From NCBI GenBank assembly GCA_964554795.1, contig CAZKQB010000001.1:62001-126000 (forward strand): DNA of 64,000 nucleotides, read 5' to 3'. The notes under the pieces were generated by a model that saw only the letters and a program-made list of their open reading frames with translations, made no database searches and had not been told where the DNA came from. This document shows, piece after piece, positions 33,009 to 41,655 of this stretch (within the stretch, counting starts at the first letter, position 1; each line of letters opens with the position of its first letter). The position numbers and the translations under genes are program-made. The DNA comes from SFHK01 sp964554795. Lineage in GTDB: Bacteria; Bacillota; Clostridia; Christensenellales; Aristaeellaceae.

Positions 33009-34331
33009 ATGGCACACAAGATTGCGTTTATTGGCGCCGGAAGCTTTGGATTTACCAGAAGTCTTGTTCGCGACCTTCTTTCCTTCCCAGCATTCAACGA
33101 TGCAGAAATTGCCCTTATGGATATTAATGCCGAAAGGCTGGATTCGATTACACGCGCGGTAAAGCGCATTGTCGAGGCTGGAGGCTATCCGGCGAAGGTG
33201 GTTTCGACGATGGATCGCGCCGAGGCTCTCAAGGGCGCGAAGGGCGTTGTGACAACAATTTTGCACGGCGACGTGGACGTATGGCAGCATGACATTCTGA
33301 TTCCCAAGAAGTACGGTGTGGATACGAACGTGGGCGACACGCGCGGTCCCAGCGGCATTTTTCGTTATCTGCGCACCGTGAACCCCATTTTGGACATCGC
33401 CGCCGACATCGAGCGCTATTGCCCGGATGCGGTATATCTGAACTACACCAACCCCATGGCAATGCTGTGCCGTGCGGTGCAGGGCAGATTCCCGAAGCTC
33501 GTAACCAGCGGCCTGTGCCACAGCGTGCAGGGCACTGCAAGCATGCTGGCTAAGTGGATTGGCGCGCCGGAAAACGAAATCGAGTACACCTGCGCAGGCA
33601 TTAACCATCAGGCGTTCTACACCGAGTTTCTGTGGAATGGTAAGGATGCATATCCGCTGATTAAAAAGGCGATTACTGAGAATCCTGAAATCTACAATGA
33701 AGAGCTTGTGCGCAACGAAATGTTCCTGGCACTGGGGTATTATGTGACCGAGTCATCCGGCCATAACAGCGAATACTGCGCCTGGTTCAGAAAGCGCCCG
33801 GATCTGATCGAGAAATACTGCACGCACGGCACGGGCTGGAATCCCGGCGTGTACGCTTACATTCTGGATGAGTACCGCAAGCGCGAGACGACGTGGAAGA
33901 CGCAGATTGAGGAGTGGTTCCAGAAGCCTGTGGAGCTGGAGCGTGGCAAGGAGTATGCGGCGTCCATCTTCAATGCGATCTTCGGCGACGGAGCGCTGTT
34001 CAAGTTCAATGGCAATGTGCGTAATTTTGGCTTGATCGACAACCTTCCCTACGGCTGCTGCGTTGAGGTGCCGGTGCTGGCCAGCAAGCGCGGCCTTGAA
34101 CCGATTCATGTGGGCAAGCTCCCGCCGCAGTGCGCACTGCTCAGCGGTACGAACGCGCAGATTGAAGAGATGGTTGTCGAGGGTGGCATTGAGGGCGACC
34201 GCGACATGATCTATCAGGCCATCTGTTACGATCCGCTCACGGCGTCGGTTCTGAGCCTGCGCGAGATTCGCGATATGGTGGACGAAATGTTCAAGCAGAA
34301 CGAAGACTGGCTGCCCCAGTTCAAAAGGTGA
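33009..34331 (+). CDS. Glycoside hydrolase family 4 protein (alpha-galactosidase MelA-like)
   Basis: The 440-residue NAD- and metal-dependent enzyme has the Rossmann motif IAFIGAGSFGF, the metal/substrate motifs GLCHSVQGT and CAGINHQAFY, and NYTNPMAML typical of GH4. GH4 enzymes cleave glycosides through transient oxidation at C3 followed by elimination, not by hydrolysis with acid/base carboxylates. The GLCHS variant is found in MelA-type alpha-galactosidases and alpha-glucuronidases. AGGAGGGG precedes ATG 33009; an upstream ATG at 32988 is less likely. It is followed by a carbohydrate kinase. Confidence 0.9.
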   Translation: MAHKIAFIGAGSFGFTRSLVRDLLSFPAFNDAEIALMDINAERLDSITRAVKRIVEAGGYPAKVVSTMDRAEALKGAKGVVTTILHGDVDVWQHDILIPKKYGVDTNVGDTRGPSGIFRYLRTVNPILDIAADIERYCPDAVYLNYTNPMAMLCRAVQGRFPKLVTSGLCHSVQGTASMLAKWIGAPENEIEYTCAGINHQAFYTEFLWNGKDAYPLIKKAITENPEIYNEELVRNEMFLALGYYVTESSGHNSEYCAWFRKRPDLIEKYCTHGTGWNPGVYAYILDEYRKRETTWKTQIEEWFQKPVELERGKEYAASIFNAIFGDGALFKFNGNVRNFGLIDNLPYGCCVEVPVLASKRGLEPIHVGKLPPQCALLSGTNAQIEEMVVEGGIEGDRDMIYQAICYDPLTASVLSLREIRDMVDEMFKQNEDWLPQFKR

Positions 34332-34350
34332 TCGAAAGCATACCGTATTT

Positions 34351-34382
34351 GGAAAAGCGGGCATTTACGTGTCCGCTTTTCC
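34351..34382 (+). terminator. Hairpin between GH4 and kinase genes
   Basis: GGAAAAGCGG (34351-34360) pairs perfectly with CCGCTTTTCC (34373-34382). The T-rich 3' arm could terminate or attenuate. The kinase SD follows within 20 bases. Confidence 0.5.
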
Positions 34383-34400
34383 TGCGAAAGAAGGAAGAGT

Positions 34401-35342
34401 ATGAAGCAGGCCAAAATAGTCGTCGTCGGAAGCTTTAATGTGGATATTACCGGATATGCTGAGCGTTTGCCGCGAAACGGCGAAACGGTGTTTGGCCGCA
34501 GTGTGTCGATGGGGCCGGGCGGAAAGGGTTTTAATCAGGCGACGGGGGCTCATCGCGCAGGCGCGGACGTGGTGATGGTTGCGGGCATTGGCAAGGATGA
34601 TTTTTCTAATTTTGCGCATCGGCAGTTTGCATCCGAGGGACTGAGCGAGCAGTATGTGGAGGAAATGGATGAATATGGCACTGGCTGCGCGCTGATTGAG
34701 GTGGACGGTCAGTCGGGCGAAAACCGCATCGTAGTGGTTCAGGGGGCAAACGCGCAGCTGTCGCGGGCGCATGTACGCGCGGCGGAGGCAGAAATTGCGT
34801 CGGCTGATCTGGTGCTTACGCAGCTGGAAACCAATCTGGAGGCTGTGGACGAGCTGAAGCGGCTTGCTCGGAAGCACGGGAAGACGCTGGTTTTGAATCC
34901 TGCGCCGTTCGCCCCTGTGCCGGAGGGGTTCTTTGATGGCGTGGACGTATTTACACCTAATGAAACCGAGGCGGAGTATTACAGCGGCATTGCCGTAAAG
35001 ACGGAAGCGGATGCTGCTGCGGCCGCCGAAAAAATGCGGGCGCTTGGCGTAAAGCGCGTGGTTATTACGATGGGCAGCCGCGGCGCATATTGTGCGGACG
35101 AAGCCGGAGAAGGCATGGTAGCGAGCCCTGCTGTGAAGGCCGTGGATACTGTGGGCGCGGGAGATGCCTTTACCGGCGCACTGTGCACGAGGCTGGCAGA
35201 GGGAAATTCTCTGGTGGATGCCGCGCGTTTCGCCGCCTGCTTTGCTGCTCTGGCGGTCACGCGGAAGGGCGCCTGCTCGGCTATGCCCATGCGTGCCGAG
35301 GCCGAGGCGCTTCAGCGCGAATTTGAAGCTACAAATAGGTAA
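34401..35342 (+). CDS. PfkB family carbohydrate kinase (ribokinase-like)
   Basis: The 313-residue protein has the N-terminal ribokinase motif VGSFNVDITGYAERLP and GPGGKGFNQA, and the C-terminal anion-hole/catalytic motif DTVGAGDAFTGAL. It phosphorylates a free sugar, most likely ribose; the GH4 neighbour makes a different monosaccharide possible. AAGGAAGAG precedes the ATG. Confidence 0.88.
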   Translation: MKQAKIVVVGSFNVDITGYAERLPRNGETVFGRSVSMGPGGKGFNQATGAHRAGADVVMVAGIGKDDFSNFAHRQFASEGLSEQYVEEMDEYGTGCALIEVDGQSGENRIVVVQGANAQLSRAHVRAAEAEIASADLVLTQLETNLEAVDELKRLARKHGKTLVLNPAPFAPVPEGFFDGVDVFTPNETEAEYYSGIAVKTEADAAAAAEKMRALGVKRVVITMGSRGAYCADEAGEGMVASPAVKAVDTVGAGDAFTGALCTRLAEGNSLVDAARFAACFAALAVTRKGACSAMPMRAEAEALQREFEATNR

Positions 35343-35470
35343 TGAAGCGCATATATATCCGCTCACGGGAGCATTCGTCGGTCGTGCGCGCATAATTTGA
35401 CGAATCATGCAGATAATAGCATTCGCGCCGATGAAAAGGCGAAATATGTAAGGTGAGGACGGATGCAGAT

Positions 35471-36025
35471 ATGCGCGCAACCGGTATTGTTCGAAGAATT
35501 GACGAGCTTGGCCGCGTGGTCATTCCTAAGGAAATCAGAAGGACTCTTCGCATAAGAGAAGGTGATCCACTGGAAATATATACCGATCATGACGGCGAGG
35601 TAGTACTGAAGAAGTATTCGCCCATCGGCGAAATTGCCACGATCGCCAAGGATTATACCGACAGCCTCTACCGCACGCTCGGTCACGTTACGCTGATCAG
35701 CGACCGCGATGCGGTGGTTGCGGTATCCGGCGCAGGCAAGCGCGACCAGTTTGAAAAGGCGCTGAGCGCCGAAACAGAAAACATTATGCAGGGACGTACA
35801 GCCGTGATGAAGAACCTGTCCGACGGCGAGCGCATGCTGCCGCTGGTACAGGGCGACCAAACCGAGCAGTATACCGGGCAGATTATCGCGCCGATTCTGG
35901 CGGACGGCGAAATCGTCGGCTGTCTGATGCTGGCGGAGCGGGAGTCCGGTGTTCGCATGACGGCAGTTGACATGAAGGTGGCGGAGACCACGGCGGTGAT
36001 TATCGGCCGCCAGATGGAGCAGTAA
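35471..36025 (+). CDS. spoVT: Stage V sporulation protein T
   Basis: The 184-residue protein has the AbrB/SpoVT swapped-hairpin DNA-binding domain (MRATGIVRRIDELGRVVIPKEI) and a C-terminal GAF-like domain. SpoVT tunes sigma-G-dependent forespore genes. I prefer ATG 35471 to the in-frame GTG at 35453 because homologues start at this Met; a GAGG lies about eleven bases upstream. It heads the spoVT-mazG-HU-rqcP group conserved in Firmicutes. Confidence 0.94.
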   Translation: MRATGIVRRIDELGRVVIPKEIRRTLRIREGDPLEIYTDHDGEVVLKKYSPIGEIATIAKDYTDSLYRTLGHVTLISDRDAVVAVSGAGKRDQFEKALSAETENIMQGRTAVMKNLSDGERMLPLVQGDQTEQYTGQIIAPILADGEIVGCLMLAERESGVRMTAVDMKVAETTAVIIGRQMEQ

Positions 36026-36170
36026 GGACGGAGCGCGAGAGCTCCGGGAGGAGAACGCGTTTGGGCGTGCGCGCGAAATCAGAAAAGGATTCTGCGGGCG
36101 ACGGCCGAAATCCCGGAGCTTTCAAAGTGTACGAGGCTGTTTGGGACGGGTAGCACAGCGGAGGGAGCAG

Positions 36171-37421
36171 ATGAGAATTACCGTTGCGTGCGTAGGCACG
36201 AAGAAGGAAGAGCTTACACTTGAGGTTGCGCAGGCGGCGAGGGAATCGGACAGGGTTATTTTGCACACGGAGCGCTGCGGCTTCGCCGAATGGCTAAAGG
36301 AAAACGGCATTTCATATGAATCGCTGGACGCGCTTTATGAGGCGGCGGAGGATTTTGACGAGCACGCACAACTGGCGGCGGAGGCAGTACTGAAAACGCA
36401 GGTCGGGCATGTGCTGTACGCCGTGCTGGATGAGGCAGACCAGTCGGTAAAGGCGCTGTTCCGCATCGGGGCTCGGGTGAACGTTATCGGCGCGGGCGCA
36501 TTTGGCGAGCTGCTTGCGCGCGCAGACGGGCCGGTGACGCTGATTTCTGCATCAGAGATCGACGGGGCTACACTGACGGCGGAGAACGATTGCGTGGTCA
36601 AGGAGCTGGACAGCCGCATGCAGGCGAGCGAGGTTAAGCTGCGTTTGATGGAAACCTATTCAGAGGACGCACCCGTATATGTAACGATGCCGGGCGGCGG
36701 CGTTGCGGAGATTACGCTGACGGAGCTTGACCGGCTGTCAGCCTACGATCACCGAAGCGGCTGCCTTGTGCGGGGAGAAAAGGATTTCAGGCGGCATGAA
36801 CGCAATACGTTCCGCGACCTGATGGCGCTGACGGCACGCCTGCGCTCGCCGATGGGCGGGTGCCCGTGGGATCAGAAGCAAACGCATGAAAGCCTGAAGC
36901 GAGATGCCGTGGAGGAAGCCTATGAACTGATGGACGCCATCGAGCAGGGCGACGAGAACGGAATGATCGAGGAGCTTGGCGATGTGCTGTACGCGGCGGC
37001 CTTGCAGATTCAGATCGGCATCGATCACGGTGAATTTGATGCGGCGGATGTGATTACCGGCGTGGTGCGCAAGATGGTTGCGCGGCATGCGCATGTGTTC
37101 GGCGGAGAAGCGTTGTCGGATGCAGACGAGGTTTCAAAAGTCTGGGATCAGAGGAAGAACGTTGAAAAAGGCTTTCATTCCACAGAGGATCGCATGCGCG
37201 CGGTGGCAAAGGCGCTGCCTGCGCTTTTGAAGGCGCAGAAGCTTTGGAAAAAGGCCTATGAAGACGATCCAACCCGCGCACAAGCGGCGCTTGAGGGTGT
37301 GACGGGTGAAGGAGACGAACTTCTGCGGCTTACAGTCAGCCTGAAGAAGCGTGGAATAGATGCGGAGGAGGCGCTTTCCAAGGCATGCGAAGCGTTTATT
37401 GAAAAGTATTCGGGGCGCTAA
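36171..37421 (+). CDS. mazG: Nucleoside triphosphate pyrophosphohydrolase MazG with degenerate methylase-like N-domain
   Basis: The 416-residue protein resembles YabN. The C-terminal half (from about 205) is MazG: RLRSPMGGCPWDQKQTHESL, EEAYELMDAIEQGD, EELGDVLYAAALQIQI (ExxE and ExxD metal sites). The N-terminal half is where YabN has a tetrapyrrole methylase domain, but the usual GxGPGD entry is replaced by VACVGTKKEELTL and the domain is hard to recognise, so methyltransferase activity is doubtful. MazG hydrolyses abnormal NTPs to NMP and PPi. GGAGGGAG precedes ATG 36171. Confidence 0.88.
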   Translation: MRITVACVGTKKEELTLEVAQAARESDRVILHTERCGFAEWLKENGISYESLDALYEAAEDFDEHAQLAAEAVLKTQVGHVLYAVLDEADQSVKALFRIGARVNVIGAGAFGELLARADGPVTLISASEIDGATLTAENDCVVKELDSRMQASEVKLRLMETYSEDAPVYVTMPGGGVAEITLTELDRLSAYDHRSGCLVRGEKDFRRHERNTFRDLMALTARLRSPMGGCPWDQKQTHESLKRDAVEEAYELMDAIEQGDENGMIEELGDVLYAAALQIQIGIDHGEFDAADVITGVVRKMVARHAHVFGGEALSDADEVSKVWDQRKNVEKGFHSTEDRMRAVAKALPALLKAQKLWKKAYEDDPTRAQAALEGVTGEGDELLRLTVSLKKRGIDAEEALSKACEAFIEKYSGR

Positions 37422-37436
37422 TGTAAAATCGTACCG

Positions 37437-37470
37437 AAACGGAAAAAGTAGCAGGATTTTTTTTCCGTTT
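37437..37470 (+). terminator. Hairpin between mazG and the HU gene
   Basis: AAACGGAAAAA (37437-37447) pairs with TTTTTCCGTTT (37460-37470), an 11-bp A/T-rich stem preceded by further T. Terminator of mazG or processing site. Confidence 0.45.
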
Positions 37471-37524
37471 GAAGAAATGTATCCACATAGAAAGCCTCAA
37501 AAAGTATGGATGGAGGTACGGAAA

Positions 37525-37794
37525 ATGAATAAGTCGACTTTGATTGCAAAGATGGCGGAGAAGTCCGGACTCAACCGCAAGCAGGCGGAGGCCGCGCTGG
37601 AAGCGTTCCTCGGCAGTGTGACGGAAGCGCTGAAGGAAGGCGACAAGGTGCAGATCGTCGGCTTTGGCACGTTCTGTGTGCGCGAGCGCGAGGAGCACGA
37701 GGGTCGCAATCCTGCTACGGGCGAAATCATTACGGTTCCGGCAACCAAGGCGCCTGTGTTTAAGCCCGGAAAGTCCTTTAAGGAAGCGTTCTGA
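37525..37794 (+). CDS. hup: HU family DNA-binding protein
   Basis: The 89-residue nucleoid protein has MNKSTLIAKMAEKSGLNRKQ, the DNA-arm signature GFGTFCVREREEHEGRNPATG and the C-terminal FKPGKSFKEAF. It bends DNA as a dimer. GGAGG lies ten bases before the ATG. HU is found at this place, between mazG and rqcP, in many Clostridia. Confidence 0.96.
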   Translation: MNKSTLIAKMAEKSGLNRKQAEAALEAFLGSVTEALKEGDKVQIVGFGTFCVREREEHEGRNPATGEIITVPATKAPVFKPGKSFKEAF

Positions 37795-37865
37795 CAGACC
37801 AAGGGTGATACTTGCGGGCAGATGCGAGCAGCGTTTGTCCGTTTCTTTTTGGAAAGGAGCACAGA

Positions 37866-38150
37866 ATGGCAGCAAAGAAGGAAGAAACGCGCGAGCTGCA
37901 GAGCGAGATGCGTCTGGATAAGTTTCTAAAGGTTTCACGCATTATTAAGCGTCGGTCGGTCGCTAACGACGCATGCGATTCCGAGCATGTAGCGATTAAT
38001 GGCCGTCCAGGCAAGCCAGGTGCGAAGGTGAAGGTGGGCGACGTCCTTACCGTGCGCTTTGGCGCCAACGAAACGAAATACGAGGTGCTGAGCCTTTCCG
38101 AGCATGCTGTGAAGGCACAGGCTGCGGGAATGTTTCGGGTGGTCGAATGA
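37866..38150 (+). CDS. rqcP: S4 domain protein RqcP (YabO-like)
   Basis: The 94-residue protein is one S4 RNA-binding domain (MRLDKFLKVSRIIKRRSVAND ... VAINGRPGKPGAKVKVGD ... LTVRFGANETKYEV), closely matching RqcP, which works with RqcH in poly-Ala tailing of stalled nascent chains on 50S subunits. AAAGGAG precedes ATG 37866. It overlaps ispDF by four bases (ATGA). Confidence 0.9.
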   Translation: MAAKKEETRELQSEMRLDKFLKVSRIIKRRSVANDACDSEHVAINGRPGKPGAKVKVGDVLTVRFGANETKYEVLSLSEHAVKAQAAGMFRVVE

Positions 38151-39325
38151 AGGAGGGACAGAAGGTCGGCTGCGTGGTGGTGGCTGCGGGGCGTGGCGAG
38201 CGTGCCGGGCTTGGGTATAACAAGGCGTTTTATCCGCTGGGCGGACGAAGCGTGCTTTCGCGCACATTGGATGCGCTTTCGGCCAGCGGGCGCATCGACG
38301 AGCTGGTTCTGGTGCTTTCGGAGGATGATTTCTCCCGATACGAGGATTTGACGGCGCGGGAAGGACAGAATTCGCTGGTCGCGCGCGTTGTAAAGGGCGG
38401 AAGCACGCGGCAGGTCTCTGTACACAATGGTCTTCGGGTGCTTTCTGCGGATGTGGATATTGCGCTGGTTCACGATGCTGCGCGCCCGTTCGTTTCCCGG
38501 GAAATGATCGATGCGGTTCTGGACGGCGTTTCCCAGTGCGGCGCGGCAGTGATTTCTACGCTTGTAAGCGATACCGTGAAGGAGACGAATGCGCAGGGCT
38601 TTGCCGTGCGCACGCCCGACCGCGCATCGCTTAGAGCCGTGCAGACACCACAGGGCTTTCGTCTCGGCGAAATTCTGGAGGCGTATGACTGGGCGGAAAG
38701 AGAAAACGTGGCGGCTACCGACGATGCATCGCTCTACGAGAAGCGATTTGGCCCGGTTTTGCTGGTTACGACGCCGGACGCATGGAGGAATGAAAAAATG
38801 ACCATACAGGCGGATTTCGCGCGCGCCGAGGCAAGTCTCTGTCCTCCGCGAGTTGGTATGGGCTATGATGTTCACCGTTTGGTGGAAGGCAGAAGACTGG
38901 TGCTGATGGGCGTTGAGGTCCCGTGGGAAAAGGGGCTGCTCGGCCATTCGGATGCGGACGTAGCGCTGCACGCGCTGATGGATGCAATGCTGGGTGCGCT
39001 GGCGCTGGGCGACATTGGGCATTTGTTTCCGGACAGCGATGATCGCTATCTGGGCATATCGTCCATTGCGCTTCTGGAGGTCGTGCGCGATCGTGTGGCC
39101 GAAAGAGGCTACAAGGTCGGCTGTGTGGATGTGACGATCATCTGCCAGCGGCCGAAGTTGGCGCCGTATATCGGTGCAATGCGTGAGACGACCGCACGGA
39201 CGCTGGGAGTGCCGGTCGACTGCGTGAGCGTGAAGGCGACCACGACCGAGGGACTTGGCTTTGAAGGCGAAGGTGCAGGCATTGCTGCGCAGGCCGTCGC
39301 CATGCTTGTAAAGGGAGCGTGCTGA
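38147..39325 (+). CDS. ispDF: Bifunctional IspD/IspF (MEP isoprenoid pathway)
   Basis: The 392-residue protein fuses two enzymes. Residues about 1-225 are 2-C-methyl-D-erythritol 4-phosphate cytidylyltransferase (VVVAAGRGERAG, VHDAARPFVS, TPQGFR). Residues from about 233 are 2-C-methyl-D-erythritol 2,4-cyclodiphosphate synthase (RVGMGYDVHRLVEGR with Asp/His zinc ligands, LGHSDADV, KATTTEGLGFEGEG). It covers steps 3 and 5 of the pathway. It is translationally coupled to rqcP; in Bacillus this place holds yabP-yabQ-divIC. Confidence 0.96.
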   Translation: MKEGQKVGCVVVAAGRGERAGLGYNKAFYPLGGRSVLSRTLDALSASGRIDELVLVLSEDDFSRYEDLTAREGQNSLVARVVKGGSTRQVSVHNGLRVLSADVDIALVHDAARPFVSREMIDAVLDGVSQCGAAVISTLVSDTVKETNAQGFAVRTPDRASLRAVQTPQGFRLGEILEAYDWAERENVAATDDASLYEKRFGPVLLVTTPDAWRNEKMTIQADFARAEASLCPPRVGMGYDVHRLVEGRRLVLMGVEVPWEKGLLGHSDADVALHALMDAMLGALALGDIGHLFPDSDDRYLGISSIALLEVVRDRVAERGYKVGCVDVTIICQRPKLAPYIGAMRETTARTLGVPVDCVSVKATTTEGLGFEGEGAGIAAQAVAMLVKGAC

Positions 39326-39796
39326 ATGAGAAGAATTGCGAGCTTTTCTGTGGATCACGATTTTATCGTGCCTGGGATTTATCTGTCCCGTGTGGATGGA
39401 GACGTGACGACCTATGACCTGCGTACCCGCGTACCGAACACGGGCGATTTGATGGACAACGCCACGATGCACTCGGTGGAGCACATGTTCGCTACGATGA
39501 TTCGAAACGGCGAGTTGGGTGAAAACGTGATCTACTTTGGCCCTATGGGCTGTCAGACAGGCTTTTATTTGTTGATGCGAAATGCAGAGCATGAGAAGGT
39601 GCTTCGGGAGATTGAGCGTGTGCTGGAGGCGATTATCGCCTATGATGGCGAAATCTTCGGAAAATCCCGCAGAGAATGCGGCAATTACATCAATTTGGAT
39701 CTGGAGCTTGCAAAGGCCGAGTGTCGCCGTTATTTGAAAGCTGTGAAGGGTTATCCGGTAAGCGGACTTGCCTATCCGAAGGGGGAAAACAAATGA
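39326..39796 (+). CDS. luxS: S-ribosylhomocysteine lyase LuxS
   Basis: The 156-residue metalloenzyme has the metal motif NATMHSVEHMFAT (HxxEH), catalytic Cys in GPMGCQTGFYL, and the third His ligand supplied near SVDHDF. It splits S-ribosylhomocysteine to homocysteine and the AI-2 precursor DPD. AAAGGGAG lies upstream; the start is directly after the ispDF stop. It overlaps mtnN, whose product makes its substrate. Confidence 0.97.
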   Translation: MRRIASFSVDHDFIVPGIYLSRVDGDVTTYDLRTRVPNTGDLMDNATMHSVEHMFATMIRNGELGENVIYFGPMGCQTGFYLLMRNAEHEKVLREIERVLEAIIAYDGEIFGKSRRECGNYINLDLELAKAECRRYLKAVKGYPVSGLAYPKGENK

Positions 39797-40482
39797 CGGG
39801 CATCATTGCTGCAATGAAGATTGAAATGGCGCTGTTGGCCGAGCAGCTTGAAAACGCCGAGCGTCAAACCGTTTCTGGCATAGATTTTTTGCGCGGAACC
39901 ATTGCCGGAAAGTCCGTCGTGCTGGCTGTGTGCGGAATCGGCAAGGTGAACGCCGCAGTCTGTGCACAGACGATGGCGCTCCTCTATCATCCGGACGTGA
40001 TTATCAATACCGGCGTAGGCGGCGCGCTGAACCGGTCGCTGCGCGTGCTGGACGTTGTGGTGGGTACCTATGCCGTGCAGCACGACGTGGATACCAGTGC
40101 ACTGGGCGATGAGAAGGGATTTGTATCCACTGTGAACCGGCTGCGCTTTCCGCTCAGCGAGCGCGTGAGTGATGGGCTTGAGCAGGCGCTTGCGGATACC
40201 GGCGCGCGAGCGGTGCGCGGGGCAATTGCCTCCGGCGACCAGTTTGTGTCTGAGCCGGACGAAAAGGCTGCGCTTGCGGAACGCTTTGGCGCGAGCGTGT
40301 GCGAGATGGAGGGCGGCGCGATTGCGCATGTATGCCTTCTGAATGAAATTCCTTGCTGCATCCTACGCGCCATCAGCGATGGCACGGATGACGGCGCGGC
40401 ATTGACCTACGCCGAATTCGCTGAAAGGGCGGCGTATATTTCTGCGAAAGCAATGATCCGATACCTCGAAGCCTACGCTTGA
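39793..40482 (+). CDS. mtnN: 5'-methylthioadenosine/S-adenosylhomocysteine nucleosidase
   Basis: The 229-residue protein starts MTGIIAAMKIEMALL as in MTA/SAH nucleosidases, with TGVGGALN, the catalytic-glutamate motif SVCEMEGGAIAHVC and ISDGTDD (Asp). It removes adenine from SAH to give S-ribosylhomocysteine for LuxS. It overlaps luxS by four bases (ATGA); an unproductive open frame extends 117 bases upstream inside luxS. Confidence 0.95.
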   Translation: MTGIIAAMKIEMALLAEQLENAERQTVSGIDFLRGTIAGKSVVLAVCGIGKVNAAVCAQTMALLYHPDVIINTGVGGALNRSLRVLDVVVGTYAVQHDVDTSALGDEKGFVSTVNRLRFPLSERVSDGLEQALADTGARAVRGAIASGDQFVSEPDEKAALAERFGASVCEMEGGAIAHVCLLNEIPCCILRAISDGTDDGAALTYAEFAERAAYISAKAMIRYLEAYA

Positions 40483-40558
40483 CGGCCGCATAAGAAATCT
40501 GCGCGGCGGAATGATCTGATAAGATTCGGTTAATTTCAGACATTTCCGCGGCGCAGAC

Positions 40559-40586
40559 TTGCTTTTGGATGAAAAGCCAATATAAT
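40559..40586 (+). promoter_or_regulatory. sigma-A promoter of the ctsR operon
   Basis: TTGCTT (40559-40564) and TATAAT (40581-40586) have a 16-base spacer. Confidence 0.65.
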
Positions 40587-40603
40587 AATCAAAGAAGGTC
40601 AAA
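40587..40603. promoter_or_regulatory. CtsR operator
   Basis: AATCAAAGAAGGTCAAA matches the CtsR heptad repeat RGTCAAAnAnRGTCAAA with one mismatch in the first half. It starts immediately after the -10 element, so CtsR would block initiation of its own operon. Confidence 0.8.
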
Positions 40604-40624
40604 GCTCCGAAGGGAGGGATGGCT

Positions 40625-41101
40625 ATGGCTCAGCTGAGCGACGCCATTGAGCATTTTATAAAGGAACTAATGGAAGAGGATAAGCAAATCGAGGTAAGGC
40701 GCAATGAGCTAGCGCAGCACTTTGGCTGTGCGCCGTCGCAGATCAATTATGTATTGGCAACTCGTTTTTCGGTGGATCATGGATATATCATTGAATCAAG
40801 GCGAGGCGGCGGCGGATATGTGCGCATCGTGCGCATGACGCAGGACACGAACGACAACATGCTGGAAACGCTTTTAAAGCGGGTTGGCACGTCGATTGAT
40901 GAGGAAAGCGCGAACGCGATTATTGCCTGCCTGTACGACCGCAAGCTGGTCACACGCCGAGAAGCGCTTTTGATGCGCGCGGCTGTGGCCAAAAACGCGC
41001 TGCAGCTGCCGGTGAGCGCGAAGGATGTTTTGCGAGCAGCGGTTTTGCGCAACCTATTGGCGCAGGTATTTAGAAATCTGGAGGAGGACACGCAGGCATG
41101 A
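40625..41101 (+). CDS. ctsR: Transcriptional repressor CtsR
   Basis: The 158-residue class III heat-shock repressor has the winged helix-turn-helix with NELAQHFGCAPSQINYVLATRF and the wing RRGGGGYVRIVR, whose Gly-rich tip is the thermosensor. GGGAGGG lies one base before ATG 40619 and seven before ATG 40625, so I choose the latter. It overlaps mcsA by four bases. Confidence 0.96.
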   Translation: MAQLSDAIEHFIKELMEEDKQIEVRRNELAQHFGCAPSQINYVLATRFSVDHGYIIESRRGGGGYVRIVRMTQDTNDNMLETLLKRVGTSIDEESANAIIACLYDRKLVTRREALLMRAAVAKNALQLPVSAKDVLRAAVLRNLLAQVFRNLEEDTQA

Positions 41102-41655
41102 TGTGTGACGAGTGCGGAGTGCGTCCCGCCAACATTCATCTGACGACGTTTGTAAACGGAGAAAAGCAGGAGCGAAACCTGTGTGCTACCTGCATGACAA
41201 AATATAAAAAGCAGCTTCCGAATGTGGATCTAGGCGAGCTTGCGGGACTGCTGGGCGGCTTTTTCGAAAAGGCGCTGGCAAACCGAAAGACAGAGGAAGA
41301 GGATCGGTTTGACGCCGTATGCCCGCGCTGCGGCATGACCTATGCTGAATTTCGGCGAGGCGGCATGCTCGGCTGCGCTGATTGCTATCGTGCATTTCAT
41401 AAGCCGCTGGAGGAGCTTTTGGTTCGCGTGAGCGGAAACGCTCAGCACATCGGACGAGCGCCGGGCGGTGTGGACGGTAAGGTGGCGGTAAAGATGGCGA
41501 TTGACCGCAAAAAGCAAAGGCTGATGCGTGCCATTGCGGAGGAGGAATACGAGACTGCGGCAACCCTGCGCGACGAAATCCGAGCGCTGAACGCGCAGCT
41601 GGAAGCAATGAATGCCGAAGCAGAGGCAGGGAAGGAGGATGCGGCGGATGAGTAA
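41098..41655 (+). CDS. mcsA: McsA, activator of the protein arginine kinase
   Basis: The 185-residue protein has two zinc-type Cys pairs at the N-terminus (CDECGVR and CATC), another set in VCPRCGMTY and LGCADC, and a C-terminal UVR motif (RLMRAIAEEEYETAATLRDEI). It activates McsB and links it to the CtsR/ClpC system. It overlaps both neighbours. Confidence 0.95.
   Translation: MMCDECGVRPANIHLTTFVNGEKQERNLCATCMTKYKKQLPNVDLGELAGLLGGFFEKALANRKTEEEDRFDAVCPRCGMTYAEFRRGGMLGCADCYRAFHKPLEELLVRVSGNAQHIGRAPGGVDGKVAVKMAIDRKKQRLMRAIAEEEYETAATLRDEIRALNAQLEAMNAEAEAGKEDAADE

Noticed and set aside
36026..36170. Small hairpin GGAGC/GCTCC after spoVT as a terminator
   Set aside because: The stem is only six base pairs and has no T run.
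37778..39592. Long minus-strand open frame (604 codons) opposite rqcP-ispDF-luxS
   Set aside because: It lies antisense to three well-recognised genes, has no family motifs and arises from the high GC content.
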